Positions 36,482 to 45,058 of a stretch of DNA of 64,000 bases are shown here, piece after piece (position 1 is the first letter of the stretch; every line of letters starts with the position of its first letter). The stretch is taken from the NCBI RefSeq assembly GCF_030866825.1, contig NZ_CP133020.1, positions 2,542,001 through 2,606,000 of the forward strand, read 5' to 3'. A model generated the notes under the pieces. It made no database searches. It was not told the DNA's origin and saw nothing but the letters and a program-made list of their open reading frames with translations. The stretch comes from Rathayibacter sp. SW19 (GTDB taxonomy: Bacteria; Actinomycetota; Actinomycetes; Actinomycetales; Microbacteriaceae). A program made the translations under genes and the position numbers.

Positions 36482-37080
36482 GCCACGCTCCGATAAAGAT
36501 GATGTTTGGAGATGTACTGCACTACGCCGTCCGGCACCAGGTACCAGACCGGGTATCCCCTCTTCACCCGACTCCGGCAATCTGTTGACGAAATCGCCAA
36601 CGCCGGAACCTCCAACAAGCTTACGTCCTGGTGTGGCAATCCAGAAATACTCAAGTCATGTCCCGGACGACTCACAGCAACAAAGTGTGCAAGCGCCCAC
36701 AACTCGCCGACGTCTCGCCAGCTGAGGATCTGCGCGAGCGCATCCGCACCGGTTATGAAGAACAATTCGGCGTCTGGACGTTCTGCCCGGATGTCTCGGA
36801 GCGTGTCGATGGTGAAGGTGGGACCCTTACGGTCGATATCGACCCTGCTCACCGTGAACCGCGGATTGGATGCCGTCGCAATGACCGTCATCAGGTAACG
36901 ATGCTCGCTCCAGCTGACCGTACCCTTCTGCCACGGCTGGCCGGTGGGAACGAAGATGACCTCGTCAAGCTCGAATGACTGGACGACCTCGCTGGCCGCC
37001 ACAAGGTGGCCGTGATGGATCGGGTCGAAGGTGCCGCCCATGATGCCGATTCGAGGGCGCCTTTGCTCCGGCGAACTCAT
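36478..37080 (-). CDS. nadD: Nicotinate-nucleotide adenylyltransferase
   Basis: 200 aa. GIMGGTFDPIHHGHL holds the nucleotidyltransferase HxGH motif and ISSTDCRSRV the ISSTxxR motif. It converts nicotinate mononucleotide to deamido-NAD in NAD synthesis. The ATG at 37080 starts just before the core; in-frame starts further upstream (for example 37128) would overlap the preceding small gene and give an Arg-rich, unlikely N-terminus. Confidence 0.94.
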   Translation of the reverse strand: MSSPEQRRPRIGIMGGTFDPIHHGHLVAASEVVQSFELDEVIFVPTGQPWQKGTVSWSEHRYLMTVIATASNPRFTVSRVDIDRKGPTFTIDTLRDIRAERPDAELFFITGADALAQILSWRDVGELWALAHFVAVSRPGHDLSISGLPHQDVSLLEVPALAISSTDCRSRVKRGYPVWYLVPDGVVQYISKHHLYRSVA

Positions 37081-37093
37081 CGGTGCCGAAGGC

Positions 37094-37330
37094 TCACTCG
37101 TGCGTTGACCCAGGATGACCCGCCCCATGGTGCGTCGCGCCCGGCGCGCCCGCGTGAGCAGCGGCATCCGGCGCAGCCTTGTGCGGGTGACGGTTTGCAA
37201 CATCGCGGTATGCGAAGAGCGCAAAAGCAAGTGCCGCAAAGACGCAGAGCGCGATCACGCCGAAAACCCAGGGCTCCATAATGAGCGGAGCGGTCGCACC
37301 CTCTGCGAGCACTGCTGCTGCGAATGACAT
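37094..37330 (-). CDS. Small single-pass membrane protein
   Basis: 78 aa. One transmembrane helix (PWVFGVIALCVFAALAFALFAY, about residues 19-40) is followed by a His/Ala-rich tail (HPHKAAPDAAAHAGAPG). The ATG at 37330 has AAAGGA about 10 nt upstream. It lies between proA and nadD on the same strand. The function is unknown; the His-rich tail could bind metal, which is speculation. Confidence 0.7.
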   Translation of the reverse strand: MSFAAAVLAEGATAPLIMEPWVFGVIALCVFAALAFALFAYRDVANRHPHKAAPDAAAHAGAPGATHHGAGHPGSTHE

Positions 37331-37389
37331 TCGACGAATCCTTTCGTTGCAATCGGTTCGTTCGGTGGAACCGGTTCGCGTTAGCCAGT

Positions 37390-38745
37390 CTAGCCGCGCA
37401 CCTGGCCTGAACCGCGCACGATCCACTTCGTGCTTGTCAATTCCGGCAGCCCCATGGGCCCGCGCGCGTGCAGCTTCTGCGTGGAGATTCCGACCTCGGC
37501 GCCGAACCCGAACTCGCCTCCGTCTGTGAACCGTGTCGATGCATTCACCATGACGACGGCCGAATCGACCTCTGCAAGAAAACGGTCAGCATTGCCCAGG
37601 TCATTGGTGATGATGGACTCCGTGTGCCCGGTTGAGTAGCGCCGGATGTGCGCCATCGCTTCATCGAGCGAGTCGACCACGGCGACGGCGATGTCCAGAC
37701 TCATGTATTCAGTTGCCCAGTCCTCCTCGGTCGCAGGCACACTGTCCGGAAAGATCGTGCGCGCACGTTCGTCTGCGTGGATCGTGACGTCGTCCGCGCG
37801 CAAAGCGGCGAGCACCGGAGGCAGCAGCCGCTGTGCTGCCGCTGAGTGCACGAGCACCGTCTCGACCGCATTGCAGACGCTTGGGCGTTGAACCTTGGCG
37901 TTTCGCACGATCTCGACCGCCCAGTCCTCCCGGGCGCTCTCGTCGAGCACGATGTGCACGACGCCGGCGCCGGTCTCAATCACGGGGACGGTCGACTCTG
38001 CCACGACCGTGGCGATCAATTCGGCACTGCCCCGCGGGATCAACACGTCAACGTAGCCGCGTGCACGCATCAGTTGCCCAGCACCCTCTCGGCCGAATCG
38101 GTCGATCGTCTGCACCGCATCTTCGGGCAGGCCCGCCTCATGAAGCGCGCGCCGGATGATCTCCACCAGCACACGGTTGGTGTTCAGGGCAGCGCTGCCA
38201 CCACGAAGCACGACAGCATTTCCGCTCTTGATGGCCAAAGAGGCTATATCGATCGTGACATTCGGCCTGGCCTCGTAGATGGTGCCGACAACACCGAACG
38301 GAACGCGCACCTGCTGAATGGCGACGCCGTTCGGCAAGGTGCTCGCCCGCACCCCTGTGCCGACCGGATCGGCCAGGGCGATGACCTCGGTGACCGCATC
38401 CGCGAGGGCCGAAAGCCGCGGAATGCCTAGCGTGAGCCGATCGAGCAGGCCGGTCGACAGTCCGTTCTCGCGGCCGTTGGCGAGATCCAACTCGTTGGCA
38501 GCGACGATCGCTTCGCCTCCATCGCGAATTCCGGATGCGATCGCGGCCAGGGCATGATTCTTCTGGTCGGTCGTGGCAATCGCCAACGCGTGAGAGGCTG
38601 CCTTCGCCGCGGCCACAGTCTGCTCGAACGAGCGATCCGCATCCGAGCCGCTCACGACAGGCCTCTGCCGCGCGGCGTCATCTAAAGCAGCGTCGTGCAA
38701 TACAGCGTCGTGCAAAACAGCGTCGTGCAAAACAGAATTGGGCAT
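37390..38745 (-). CDS. proA: Glutamate-5-semialdehyde (gamma-glutamyl phosphate) reductase
   Basis: 451 aa aldehyde-dehydrogenase-fold enzyme, the second step of proline synthesis. VPFGVVGTIYEARPNV and NAKVQRPSVCNAVET with the catalytic Cys are diagnostic. The N-terminus carries three repeats of the pentapeptide LHDA(V/A) from a 15 bp DNA repeat, an extension absent from ordinary ProA. Family similarity begins near FEQTVAAAKAAS. The ATG at 38745 is the only evident start before the repeats; the proB stop is 34 bp upstream. Confidence 0.94.
   Translation of the reverse strand: MPNSVLHDAVLHDAVLHDAALDDAARQRPVVSGSDADRSFEQTVAAAKAASHALAIATTDQKNHALAAIASGIRDGGEAIVAANELDLANGRENGLSTGLLDRLTLGIPRLSALADAVTEVIALADPVGTGVRASTLPNGVAIQQVRVPFGVVGTIYEARPNVTIDIASLAIKSGNAVVLRGGSAALNTNRVLVEIIRRALHEAGLPEDAVQTIDRFGREGAGQLMRARGYVDVLIPRGSAELIATVVAESTVPVIETGAGVVHIVLDESAREDWAVEIVRNAKVQRPSVCNAVETVLVHSAAAQRLLPPVLAALRADDVTIHADERARTIFPDSVPATEEDWATEYMSLDIAVAVVDSLDEAMAHIRRYSTGHTESIITNDLGNADRFLAEVDSAVVMVNASTRFTDGGEFGFGAEVGISTQKLHARGPMGLPELTSTKWIVRGSGQVRG
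38676..38735. repeat. 15 bp tandem repeat (3 units plus one diverged) at the proA 5' end
   Basis: CGTCGTGCAAAACAG occurs at 38706 and 38721, with a one-base variant at 38691 and a diverged copy at 38676. All are in frame and encode the LHDAV/LHDAA/LDDAA repeats of ProA. Confidence 0.92.
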
Positions 38746-38779
38746 GGGTCAAGCTTATCGAGCGAGCCTGGTCAGCGGC

Positions 38780-39571
38780 TCAGTCTCGCGGCACGGATGG
38801 TTCGAACCAGGTGCCGACGGCATCCCCGCGCAATGCTGAGGTAACAAGCGCGGTCGAAGTGAGCAGCACGGCGGTGCCCGCTTCAGCAGCGTGGCGAGCG
38901 GCGGACACTTTGGTCAGTGCGCCACCGGTGCCCACACCAGCCGCCCCTGTCGAACCGATTTCAACGTTTTCCAGCGGGTCATCCGCAGGGACCCTGAAGA
39001 TCGGCTCCGCACCGGGTTCGCCGGGTGGGCGGGTGTAAAGCGCGTCGACATCCGAAAGAAGTACGAGCAGATCGGCGTGCACGAGGGTGGCGACGAGCGC
39101 GGCCAGGCGGTCGTTGTCGCCGAATCGGATCTCGTGGGTGGCGACGGTGTCGTTCTCGTTGACGATCGGCAGGATGTGCAGGTCGAGCAGGCGCTCCATT
39201 GCGCGTTGTGCGTTGCTTCGGTGTGACGGATTCTCCAAATCCCCCGCAGTCAGAAGGACCTGACCGGCCACAATGCCGTACCGGTCCAATGTGTCTTGAT
39301 ACCGGTAGATCAAGACGTTCTGGCCAACGGCCGCGGCCGCTTGCTGGGTCGCCAGGTCGTCGGGCCGCCCGTTCAGCGACAGGTAGCGAACACCGATCGC
39401 AATCGCACCGGACGAAACGAGGATGACCTCCACGCCACGCCCGTGGGCCTCCGCCAACGCGTCGACGAGCGGAACGATCTGGCCGGCGTTCTCACCGCTG
39501 ATCGACGACGACCCGACTTTGACGACGACTCGTTTGGCCGACGGGATCAAATTGCGCTCGGCGATCATCAT
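38780..39571 (-). CDS. proB: Glutamate 5-kinase
   Basis: 263 aa amino-acid-kinase-fold enzyme. VVVKVGSSSIS, ILVSSGAIAIG, NENDTVATHEIRFGDNDRLAA and GTGGALTKVSAARHA are intact. It lacks the C-terminal PUA domain of the about 367-residue E. coli enzyme. The ATG at 39571 is in an ATGATGA overlap with the obg stop, so translation is coupled. It forms the proline pathway with proA. Confidence 0.94.
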   Translation of the reverse strand: MMIAERNLIPSAKRVVVKVGSSSISGENAGQIVPLVDALAEAHGRGVEVILVSSGAIAIGVRYLSLNGRPDDLATQQAAAAVGQNVLIYRYQDTLDRYGIVAGQVLLTAGDLENPSHRSNAQRAMERLLDLHILPIVNENDTVATHEIRFGDNDRLAALVATLVHADLLVLLSDVDALYTRPPGEPGAEPIFRVPADDPLENVEIGSTGAAGVGTGGALTKVSAARHAAEAGTAVLLTSTALVTSALRGDAVGTWFEPSVPRD

Positions 39572-41103
39572 TCGTCGACGGACTCCTCTTCGCTCCGCTC
39601 GACATCAACCTGCCACAGCCCCGCTCGGCGCTCGCGCTCGAGTTCGGCGCGGGCCTCTGCCTTCGCGTCCATCCGTTCGAAGTACTCCTCGCGACGCTGA
39701 TTGCGCGTCGCACGCGGATTGGCGTCGATGCGTGCATCGGTGCCGCGCGGTGCCGTCATCAGTTCCGCAGTCGAGGTCAGCGTCGGCTCCCAGTCGAAGA
39801 TCACTCCCCTGCCCGGGCCGATCACGACTGTCGACCCGGCGACAGCACCGGCTTTGAAGAGCTGATCTTCAATGCCGATCTTCGCAAGCCTGTCGGCCAG
39901 GAATCCGATGGCTTCGTCATTCGTGAAGTCGGTCTGTGCAACCCAGCGTTCCGGTTTGGATCCGAGAATTCGATATATGTTGCCGAACGAGCCGCCCTCG
40001 ACCTTGACGACGAACTTCGCCTCATCAACGCTCTTGGGGCGGATGACGATACGCGGCTTGGTCTCCGCCGCCGCACGTGCTTCGCGGCGTGCATCATCGA
40101 CAAGGGCTGCGAGGGCAAAGGAAAGCGGCTTGAGCCCTTCGTGACTGACCGTCGAAATCTCGAAGACGCGAAAACCGCGGGCCTCGAGTTCAGGACGCAC
40201 GAGAGCGGCGAGGTCGCGAGCATCCGGAACGTCGATTTTGTTGAGGGCGATCAGCTGCGGACGCTCAAGAAGCGGCTTCTGGCCTTCCGGAACCGGATAA
40301 GCAGCCAGCTCGGCGAGGATGACGTCGAGGTCGGTGAGCGGATCGCGGTCGGACTCAAGCGTGGCGCAGTCCAACACGTGCAGCAGCGCGCTGCAGCGCT
40401 CGACGTGACGCAGAAATTCGAGACCGAGCCCTTTGCCCTCGCTGGCGCCTTCGATCAGGCCTGGGACATCCGCAATCGTGTAGCGGGTCTCACCGGCCTG
40501 CACCACGCCGAGATTCGGGTGCAGCGTTGTGAACGGGTAATCCGCGATCTTCGGTTTTGCAGCAGACAACGCCGCCACGAGACTGGACTTGCCCGCAGAC
40601 GGGTAGCCGACCAGGGCAATATCGGCCACCGTCTTCAGTTCGAGAAGAACGTCGCCTTCCCAGCCAGGCGTGCCGAGTAGTGCGAACCCCGGCGCCTTTC
40701 GCTTCGTGCTCGCCAGCGACGCGTTCCCGAGCCCGCCGAGCCCGCCAGCGGCCACGACGAAGCGCATGTCCGGCTCGTCGAGATCGATCAGCTCGAGACC
40801 GTCGGCGTCCTTCACCACGGTGCCGACGGGAACCGCGAGCTCCAGGTCCGGGCCGTTATACCCGTTGCGATGATCGCCCATGCCGAATCCGCCGTTGTCT
40901 GACGCGCGATGCGGATTGCGGTGGAATCCGAGCAGCGTGGTCACCTGGGCGTCGGAGACGAGCACGATGTCACCGCCGTGGCCGCCATTACCGCCGTCCG
41001 GCCCGGCAAGCGGCTTGAATTTCTCACGGCGAACGGAAACGCATCCGTTGCCCCCGTTTCCGGCACGCAGGTGAAGCGTGACGTGGTCGACGAACGTGGC
41101 CAT
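39568..41103 (-). CDS. obg: Obg-family GTPase (CgtA)
   Basis: 511 aa. The glycine-rich OBG fold (FVDHVTLHLRAGNGGNGCVSVRREKFKP) is followed by the G domain (GYPSAGKSSL, DVPGLIEGA, NKIDVPD) and a C-terminal OCT domain (EGGSFGNIYRILGSKPERWVAQTDF). It is an essential ribosome-assembly and ppGpp-related GTPase. The ATG at 41103 has a strong AGGAGGAG ribosome binding site. It is separated from rpmA by a hairpin. Confidence 0.97.
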   Translation of the reverse strand: MATFVDHVTLHLRAGNGGNGCVSVRREKFKPLAGPDGGNGGHGGDIVLVSDAQVTTLLGFHRNPHRASDNGGFGMGDHRNGYNGPDLELAVPVGTVVKDADGLELIDLDEPDMRFVVAAGGLGGLGNASLASTKRKAPGFALLGTPGWEGDVLLELKTVADIALVGYPSAGKSSLVAALSAAKPKIADYPFTTLHPNLGVVQAGETRYTIADVPGLIEGASEGKGLGLEFLRHVERCSALLHVLDCATLESDRDPLTDLDVILAELAAYPVPEGQKPLLERPQLIALNKIDVPDARDLAALVRPELEARGFRVFEISTVSHEGLKPLSFALAALVDDARREARAAAETKPRIVIRPKSVDEAKFVVKVEGGSFGNIYRILGSKPERWVAQTDFTNDEAIGFLADRLAKIGIEDQLFKAGAVAGSTVVIGPGRGVIFDWEPTLTSTAELMTAPRGTDARIDANPRATRNQRREEYFERMDAKAEARAELERERRAGLWQVDVERSEEESVDE

Positions 41104-41160
41104 GTGCGCTCCTCCTGGTTTCGTGTGGTTGTGCTGCGCTTCGTGCTTGTGGCGTAAACA

Positions 41161-41190
41161 CGGATGGGCGAGCCGAAGCTCGCCCATCCG
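41161..41190 (-). terminator. Attenuator-like hairpin between rpmA and obg
   Basis: A perfect 13 bp stem (CGGATGGGCGAGC paired with its complement) encloses a CGAA tetraloop, 27 nt after the rpmA stop. A short TGTTTA follows. It should partly terminate transcription or stabilise the rplU-rpmA mRNA. Confidence 0.7.
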
Positions 41191-41216
41191 AAAGCCACGT
41201 GAGGTGTGCCGGTCGG

Positions 41217-41471
41217 CTACGCCTGTACCACGATGTTGACGACCTTGCGGCCGCCCTTGTTGCCGAATTCGACAGCGCCCGCCTCGAGTGCGAACAGCGT
41301 GTCGTCACCGCCACGGCCGACGTTCACGCCGGGGTGGAAGTGGGTGCCGCGTTGGCGGACGATGATCTCCCCCGCGCCGACAACCTGGCCTCCGAAGCGC
41401 TTGACGCCGAGGCGCTGAGCGTTCGAATCGCGGCCGTTACGAGTGGAGCTCGCTCCCTTTTTGTGTGCCAT
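41217..41471 (-). CDS. rpmA: 50S ribosomal protein L27
   Basis: 84 aa, starting MAHKKGASSTRNGRDSNAQRLG, the full L27 consensus that reaches the peptidyl-transferase centre with its N-terminus. No Firmicutes-type N-terminal cleavage extension is present. It lies 21 bp after rplU. Confidence 0.98.
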   Translation of the reverse strand: MAHKKGASSTRNGRDSNAQRLGVKRFGGQVVGAGEIIVRQRGTHFHPGVNVGRGGDDTLFALEAGAVEFGNKGGRKVVNIVVQA

Positions 41472-41492
41472 GAGATTCTCTCCCTCGCCTTA

Positions 41493-41801
41493 CTACTTGA
41501 TACCCGTGACCTTGACGCGCGTCAGATCCTGACGGTGCCCTTGGCGCTTCTTGTACCCGGTCTTGTTCTTGAACTTCTGGATCACGATCTTCGGGCCGCG
41601 GAGGTCTTCGAGCACCTCAGCGGTGACGGTGACCTTGGCGAGCGACGTGGCGTCGCTGGTGACCTTTGCACCGTCAACAAGCAGCACTGCGGCCAACTCG
41701 ACGTTGCCGTTTTTGTCGGCTTTGATCCGATCCATCGTCACGATGGTGCCGACCTCGACCTTTTCCTGCCGGCCACCGGCGCGCACTACTGCGTAAACCA
41801 C
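41493..41801 (-). CDS. rplU: 50S ribosomal protein L21
   Basis: 102 aa, MVYAVVRAGGRQEKVEVG at the N-terminus and GHRQDLTRVKVTGI at the C-terminus, the L21 family. The GTG at 41801 has AGG about 8 nt upstream. A small hairpin and a three-unit repeat lie in the leader region. Confidence 0.98.
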   Translation of the reverse strand: MVYAVVRAGGRQEKVEVGTIVTMDRIKADKNGNVELAAVLLVDGAKVTSDATSLAKVTVTAEVLEDLRGPKIVIQKFKNKTGYKKRQGHRQDLTRVKVTGIK

Positions 41802-41863
41802 TCTAGGTACCTACTTCTCTGGGGAGCCTGACGGCTCCGGTTGCTGCACTATTTTCGGAAAGT

Positions 41864-41900
41864 CACTGCTTGAATTGCACTGCTTGATTCACACTGCTGA
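41864..41900. repeat. Three direct repeats with 14 bp period upstream of rplU
   Basis: CACTGCTTGA at 41864 and 41878, and CACTGCTGA at 41892. The spacing is exactly 14 bp. They lie 63-99 bp upstream of the rplU start. Confidence 0.8.
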
Positions 41901-42152
41901 TTGAGTCGCCGCCTGCGATCCGTCATCGCTCGCGACTCACCGTCGCTTGCCATGAATCACCGGCAGAGGCCAGCCGCCTCAGGCGACAGCCGATCGTGCT
42001 CAGAAAACCGTGGATGATCGTGCGGGCGTCGCCCAACACACACCAACAGTCGACTTTACTCGATGCTTCGCCGCTGGTCAAACGCAGCCACGCCATGACG
42101 GGCCAGATCCGCACGGGTGACAGTCACCGTCAAAAAATACCCTGGCCGTTCC

Positions 42153-42158
42153 TAGAAT
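42153..42158 (+). promoter_or_regulatory. -10 box of the DUF4031 gene (leaderless)
   Basis: TAGAAT, close to consensus, ends 6 nt before the ATG at 42165. Confidence 0.6.
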
Positions 42159-42164
42159 CGAGTC

Positions 42165-42449
42165 ATGACCGTGCTCATCGATCAGCCGGCGTGGCCAGCC
42201 CATGGCACGTTCTGGTCGCATCTGGTCAGTGACGAATCGCTGGCGGAACTTCACGCGTTTGCAGCCGTGAACGGCATCCCGGCACGCAGTTTCGATCGTG
42301 ACCATTACGACGTGCCGCAACGACTCTATGCCGACCTGGTGGCCGCGGGGGCGCATCCGGTCGGGATGCGCGAACTTGTCGAGCGACTGCGCGCCAGCGG
42401 TCTGCGCATCACCGCCGCACAACGCAGGGCGGATCCGCTCGGGCGCTAA
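42165..42449 (+). CDS. DUF4031-family protein
   Basis: 94 aa, MTVLIDQPAWPAHGTFWSHLVSD with later IPARSFDRDHYDVPQRLY and VGMRELVERLRASGLRI. These match the actinobacterial DUF4031 family of unknown function. It is a single plus-strand gene set between rne and rplU, both on the minus strand, and convergent with rne (44 bp between stops). It has its own leaderless promoter. Confidence 0.82.
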   Translation: MTVLIDQPAWPAHGTFWSHLVSDESLAELHAFAAVNGIPARSFDRDHYDVPQRLYADLVAAGAHPVGMRELVERLRASGLRITAAQRRADPLGR

Positions 42450-42493
42450 CCCACGAGGCCGAGACCGTGCCCGAACGGATGCCGTCGACTGGC

Positions 42494-45058
42494 TCAGTCA
42501 GCTGACCGTTGCGAGTCGGGGTTGATTCCTGGTTGCGGTGTAATGACGCCGCCCGTAAGGGAGGCAGTGGTGACACGGCGACGTCTGTTACGACCCTGAC
42601 CGGGTTGCTTCGGCTCCGGCAGAGCCTCGAGCACAGTCTCCAAGAGGTGCTCGGCCTCTTCGCTTGCCAAGCGCGGCTTGGCAGGCGCACCGATCGCAAC
42701 GGGTATGTCCAGGATGGCGACGGGCTCAACGATCGGTGCAGGAATGTCTGCGTCAGAGTCCGCGACGTGTTTTGCACGTGGTGTCTCGGCCGTAGAAGTC
42801 TGGACCTCGGCGGTTTCCGCGGCGCCAACGTCCGCGGAGCGCGCCGGCGCTAGGGACGCTTCGGCATCAGCTGAAGTCGTGGTCGCGGCTGTGGTCGCAG
42901 TTGCAGTCGCACTGTCGTCATGCACGTGCGCGATCGTGCTCGCCGCGATCTGGGCGAGGGCATTCTTCGCATCGTCCGTGATTGCGTGCGTGACAGGGGC
43001 AGTCTGCTGCTGGCCGACGCCAGAGCTGCTCGACATGCTGCCCTTGCCTCGCCTGCGATCGCTTTGCGGTTGCGGCGCGGTGCGGTGCTTGACAACCGGG
43101 TCGTGATGCACAACGACGCCGCGTCCCGCGCACACCTCGCACGCTTCGCTGAACGTCTCAAGCAGACCGAGGCCGAGCTTCTTCCGCGTCATCTGGATCA
43201 AGCCGAGCGAGGTGACCTCCGCAACCTGATGCTTCGTGCGGTCGCGGCTGAGGCACTCGACCAGTCGACGCAGCACCAGATCGCGGTTGGTCTCCAGCAC
43301 CATGTCGATGAAGTCGACAACGATGATGCCACCAATGTCACGCAACCGCAGCTGCCGCACGATCTCCTCAGCGGCTTCCAGGTTGTTCTTCGTTACGGTT
43401 TCTTCGAGGTTTCCGCCTGAACCGACGAACTTGCCGGTGTTGACGTCGATGACCGTCATGGCTTCTGTGCGATCGATCACCAGCGAGCCACCCGACGGCA
43501 ACCACACCTTGCGTTCGAGCGCCTTCTCAATCTGCTCCGTGATGCGGTATTGGTCGAACGGGTCGCGATCGCCTTCGTACTTCTCGACGCGATCGAGAAG
43601 ATCAGGCGCCACCTGCGCGAGGTAGCCCTCAATGGTCTCGCGGGCATCCTCACCGGAGATGATCAGCTTGTGGAAGTCCTCGTTGAAGACGTCACGCACG
43701 ATCTTGATCAAAAGGTCGGGTTCGCTGTGCAACAGCGCAGGGGCGGACGCCGATTCCACCTTTGTGGAGATCGCCGCCCACTGCGCGGTCAGACGATTGA
43801 CGTCGACCGTCAGCTGGTCTTCTGTGGCGCCTTCTGCCGCGGTTCGCACGATGACGCCCACGTTCTCGGGCAGCACGGCCTTCAAGATCTTCTTCAAGCG
43901 CGAACGTTCCGTGTCCGGCAACTTACGGCTGATCCCGTTCATCGAACCGTTCGGCACGTACACCAAATAGCGGCCGGGAAGCGAGACCTGGCTCGTGAGC
44001 CGCGCACCCTTGTGGCCAACCGGGTCCTTCGTGACTTGAACGAGCACCTTGTCCCCGGGTTTCAGGGCGAGTTCGATGCGGCGAGCCTGCTGCTTGCCGT
44101 CCGCGGAGTTCTCGGCCGCGGCATCCCAGTCGACTTCGCCCGAGTACAAGACGGCATTGCGGCCACGGCCGATATCGACGAATGCCGCTTCCATGCTCGG
44201 GAGCACGTTCTGCACCCGACCGAGATACACATTCCCGATCAGGGATGCTTCTTGCGACTTCGCGACGTAGTGCTCGACGAGCACCTTGTCTTCGAGCACT
44301 CCAAGTTGGATGCGACCGTCTTTCGACCGCACGATCATCTGCCGGTCGACGGACTCGCGGCGCGCCAAGAACTCGGCTTCTGTGATCACGGGGCGTCTGC
44401 GACCGGCGTCACGCCCATCGCGGCGGCGCTGCTTTTTTGCCTCGAGACGTGTTGAGCCTTTGATTCTCTGCGGTTCTGTGATCAGCTCCGGTTCGCGTGG
44501 AGTTCGTACCTTGACCACGGTGTTGGCCGGATCGTTCGCCCCGGTTCGAGTGCCCTCACCGGACCGGCGGCGAGAACGCCGGCGCAGCGTCGGCGCTTCG
44601 TCATCATCACGATCGCCGTTGCCGAGGTCGTGTGCCCCACGATCGGCAAGCGCAGGCAGGAACGCGATGTCAGGTGCTTTGAACAGAATGGCTGCGCTGG
44701 GCAGGCCGGGGCCGGCGATTTCCGGTGCAGCAGGGGCGACCACCGCCGCCGGCAGTGCAGGGTTCGTAATGGCGTCGTTGGGCGCCTGCGCGCCAGGAGT
44801 CGTTCCACCATTCGCGGTCGCGATCGCCGCCGCAGTTGCAGCGGGTGCTGCGCCAGCGGGTGCGGCGACTGCCGACGGTGCTGCCACCGGTGCAGGCGGA
44901 ACGGAATCGACAGCCGGTGCGGCTTGGGGCTGCGTCACAACCGGGTCGGCGCGCTTGTGCGATTTGCGCCCGCCGAACAATCGGCTGCGCTTCCTGGTAC
45001 CGCCCTCCGCCTCTGATTCGTTCCTTGGATTCGTCGTGTTTTCGTCTTTATCCACCAT
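42494..45058 (-). CDS. rne: Ribonuclease E/G
   Basis: 854 aa. The catalytic core has an S1-like domain (QEASLIGNVYLGRVQNVLPSMEAAFVDIG), the DNase I-like motifs MTVIDVNTGKFVG and GGIIVVDFIDM with metal-binding Asps, and the zinc-link CEVCAGRG. Actinobacterial layout: an Ala/Pro-rich N-terminal extension of about 220 residues with basic patches (LRRRSRRRSGEG) and a disordered Thr/Ala C-terminal tail flank the core. It processes rRNA and turns over mRNA. The ATG at 45058 has AAGGAG 11-12 nt upstream. Confidence 0.94.
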   Translation of the reverse strand: MVDKDENTTNPRNESEAEGGTRKRSRLFGGRKSHKRADPVVTQPQAAPAVDSVPPAPVAAPSAVAAPAGAAPAATAAAIATANGGTTPGAQAPNDAITNPALPAAVVAPAAPEIAGPGLPSAAILFKAPDIAFLPALADRGAHDLGNGDRDDDEAPTLRRRSRRRSGEGTRTGANDPANTVVKVRTPREPELITEPQRIKGSTRLEAKKQRRRDGRDAGRRRPVITEAEFLARRESVDRQMIVRSKDGRIQLGVLEDKVLVEHYVAKSQEASLIGNVYLGRVQNVLPSMEAAFVDIGRGRNAVLYSGEVDWDAAAENSADGKQQARRIELALKPGDKVLVQVTKDPVGHKGARLTSQVSLPGRYLVYVPNGSMNGISRKLPDTERSRLKKILKAVLPENVGVIVRTAAEGATEDQLTVDVNRLTAQWAAISTKVESASAPALLHSEPDLLIKIVRDVFNEDFHKLIISGEDARETIEGYLAQVAPDLLDRVEKYEGDRDPFDQYRITEQIEKALERKVWLPSGGSLVIDRTEAMTVIDVNTGKFVGSGGNLEETVTKNNLEAAEEIVRQLRLRDIGGIIVVDFIDMVLETNRDLVLRRLVECLSRDRTKHQVAEVTSLGLIQMTRKKLGLGLLETFSEACEVCAGRGVVVHHDPVVKHRTAPQPQSDRRRGKGSMSSSSGVGQQQTAPVTHAITDDAKNALAQIAASTIAHVHDDSATATATTAATTTSADAEASLAPARSADVGAAETAEVQTSTAETPRAKHVADSDADIPAPIVEPVAILDIPVAIGAPAKPRLASEEAEHLLETVLEALPEPKQPGQGRNRRRRVTTASLTGGVITPQPGINPDSQRSAD

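Larger units (their letters stand above)
41802..42164. other. 363 bp rplU upstream region
   Basis: No gene is supported here. It holds a leader hairpin GGAGCC-TGAC-GGCTCC (41823-41838) just upstream of the rplU ribosome binding site, and a 14 bp-period repeat at 41864-41900. The distal part shows no recognisable element until the -10 box of the plus-strand gene at 42153. Confidence 0.6.
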
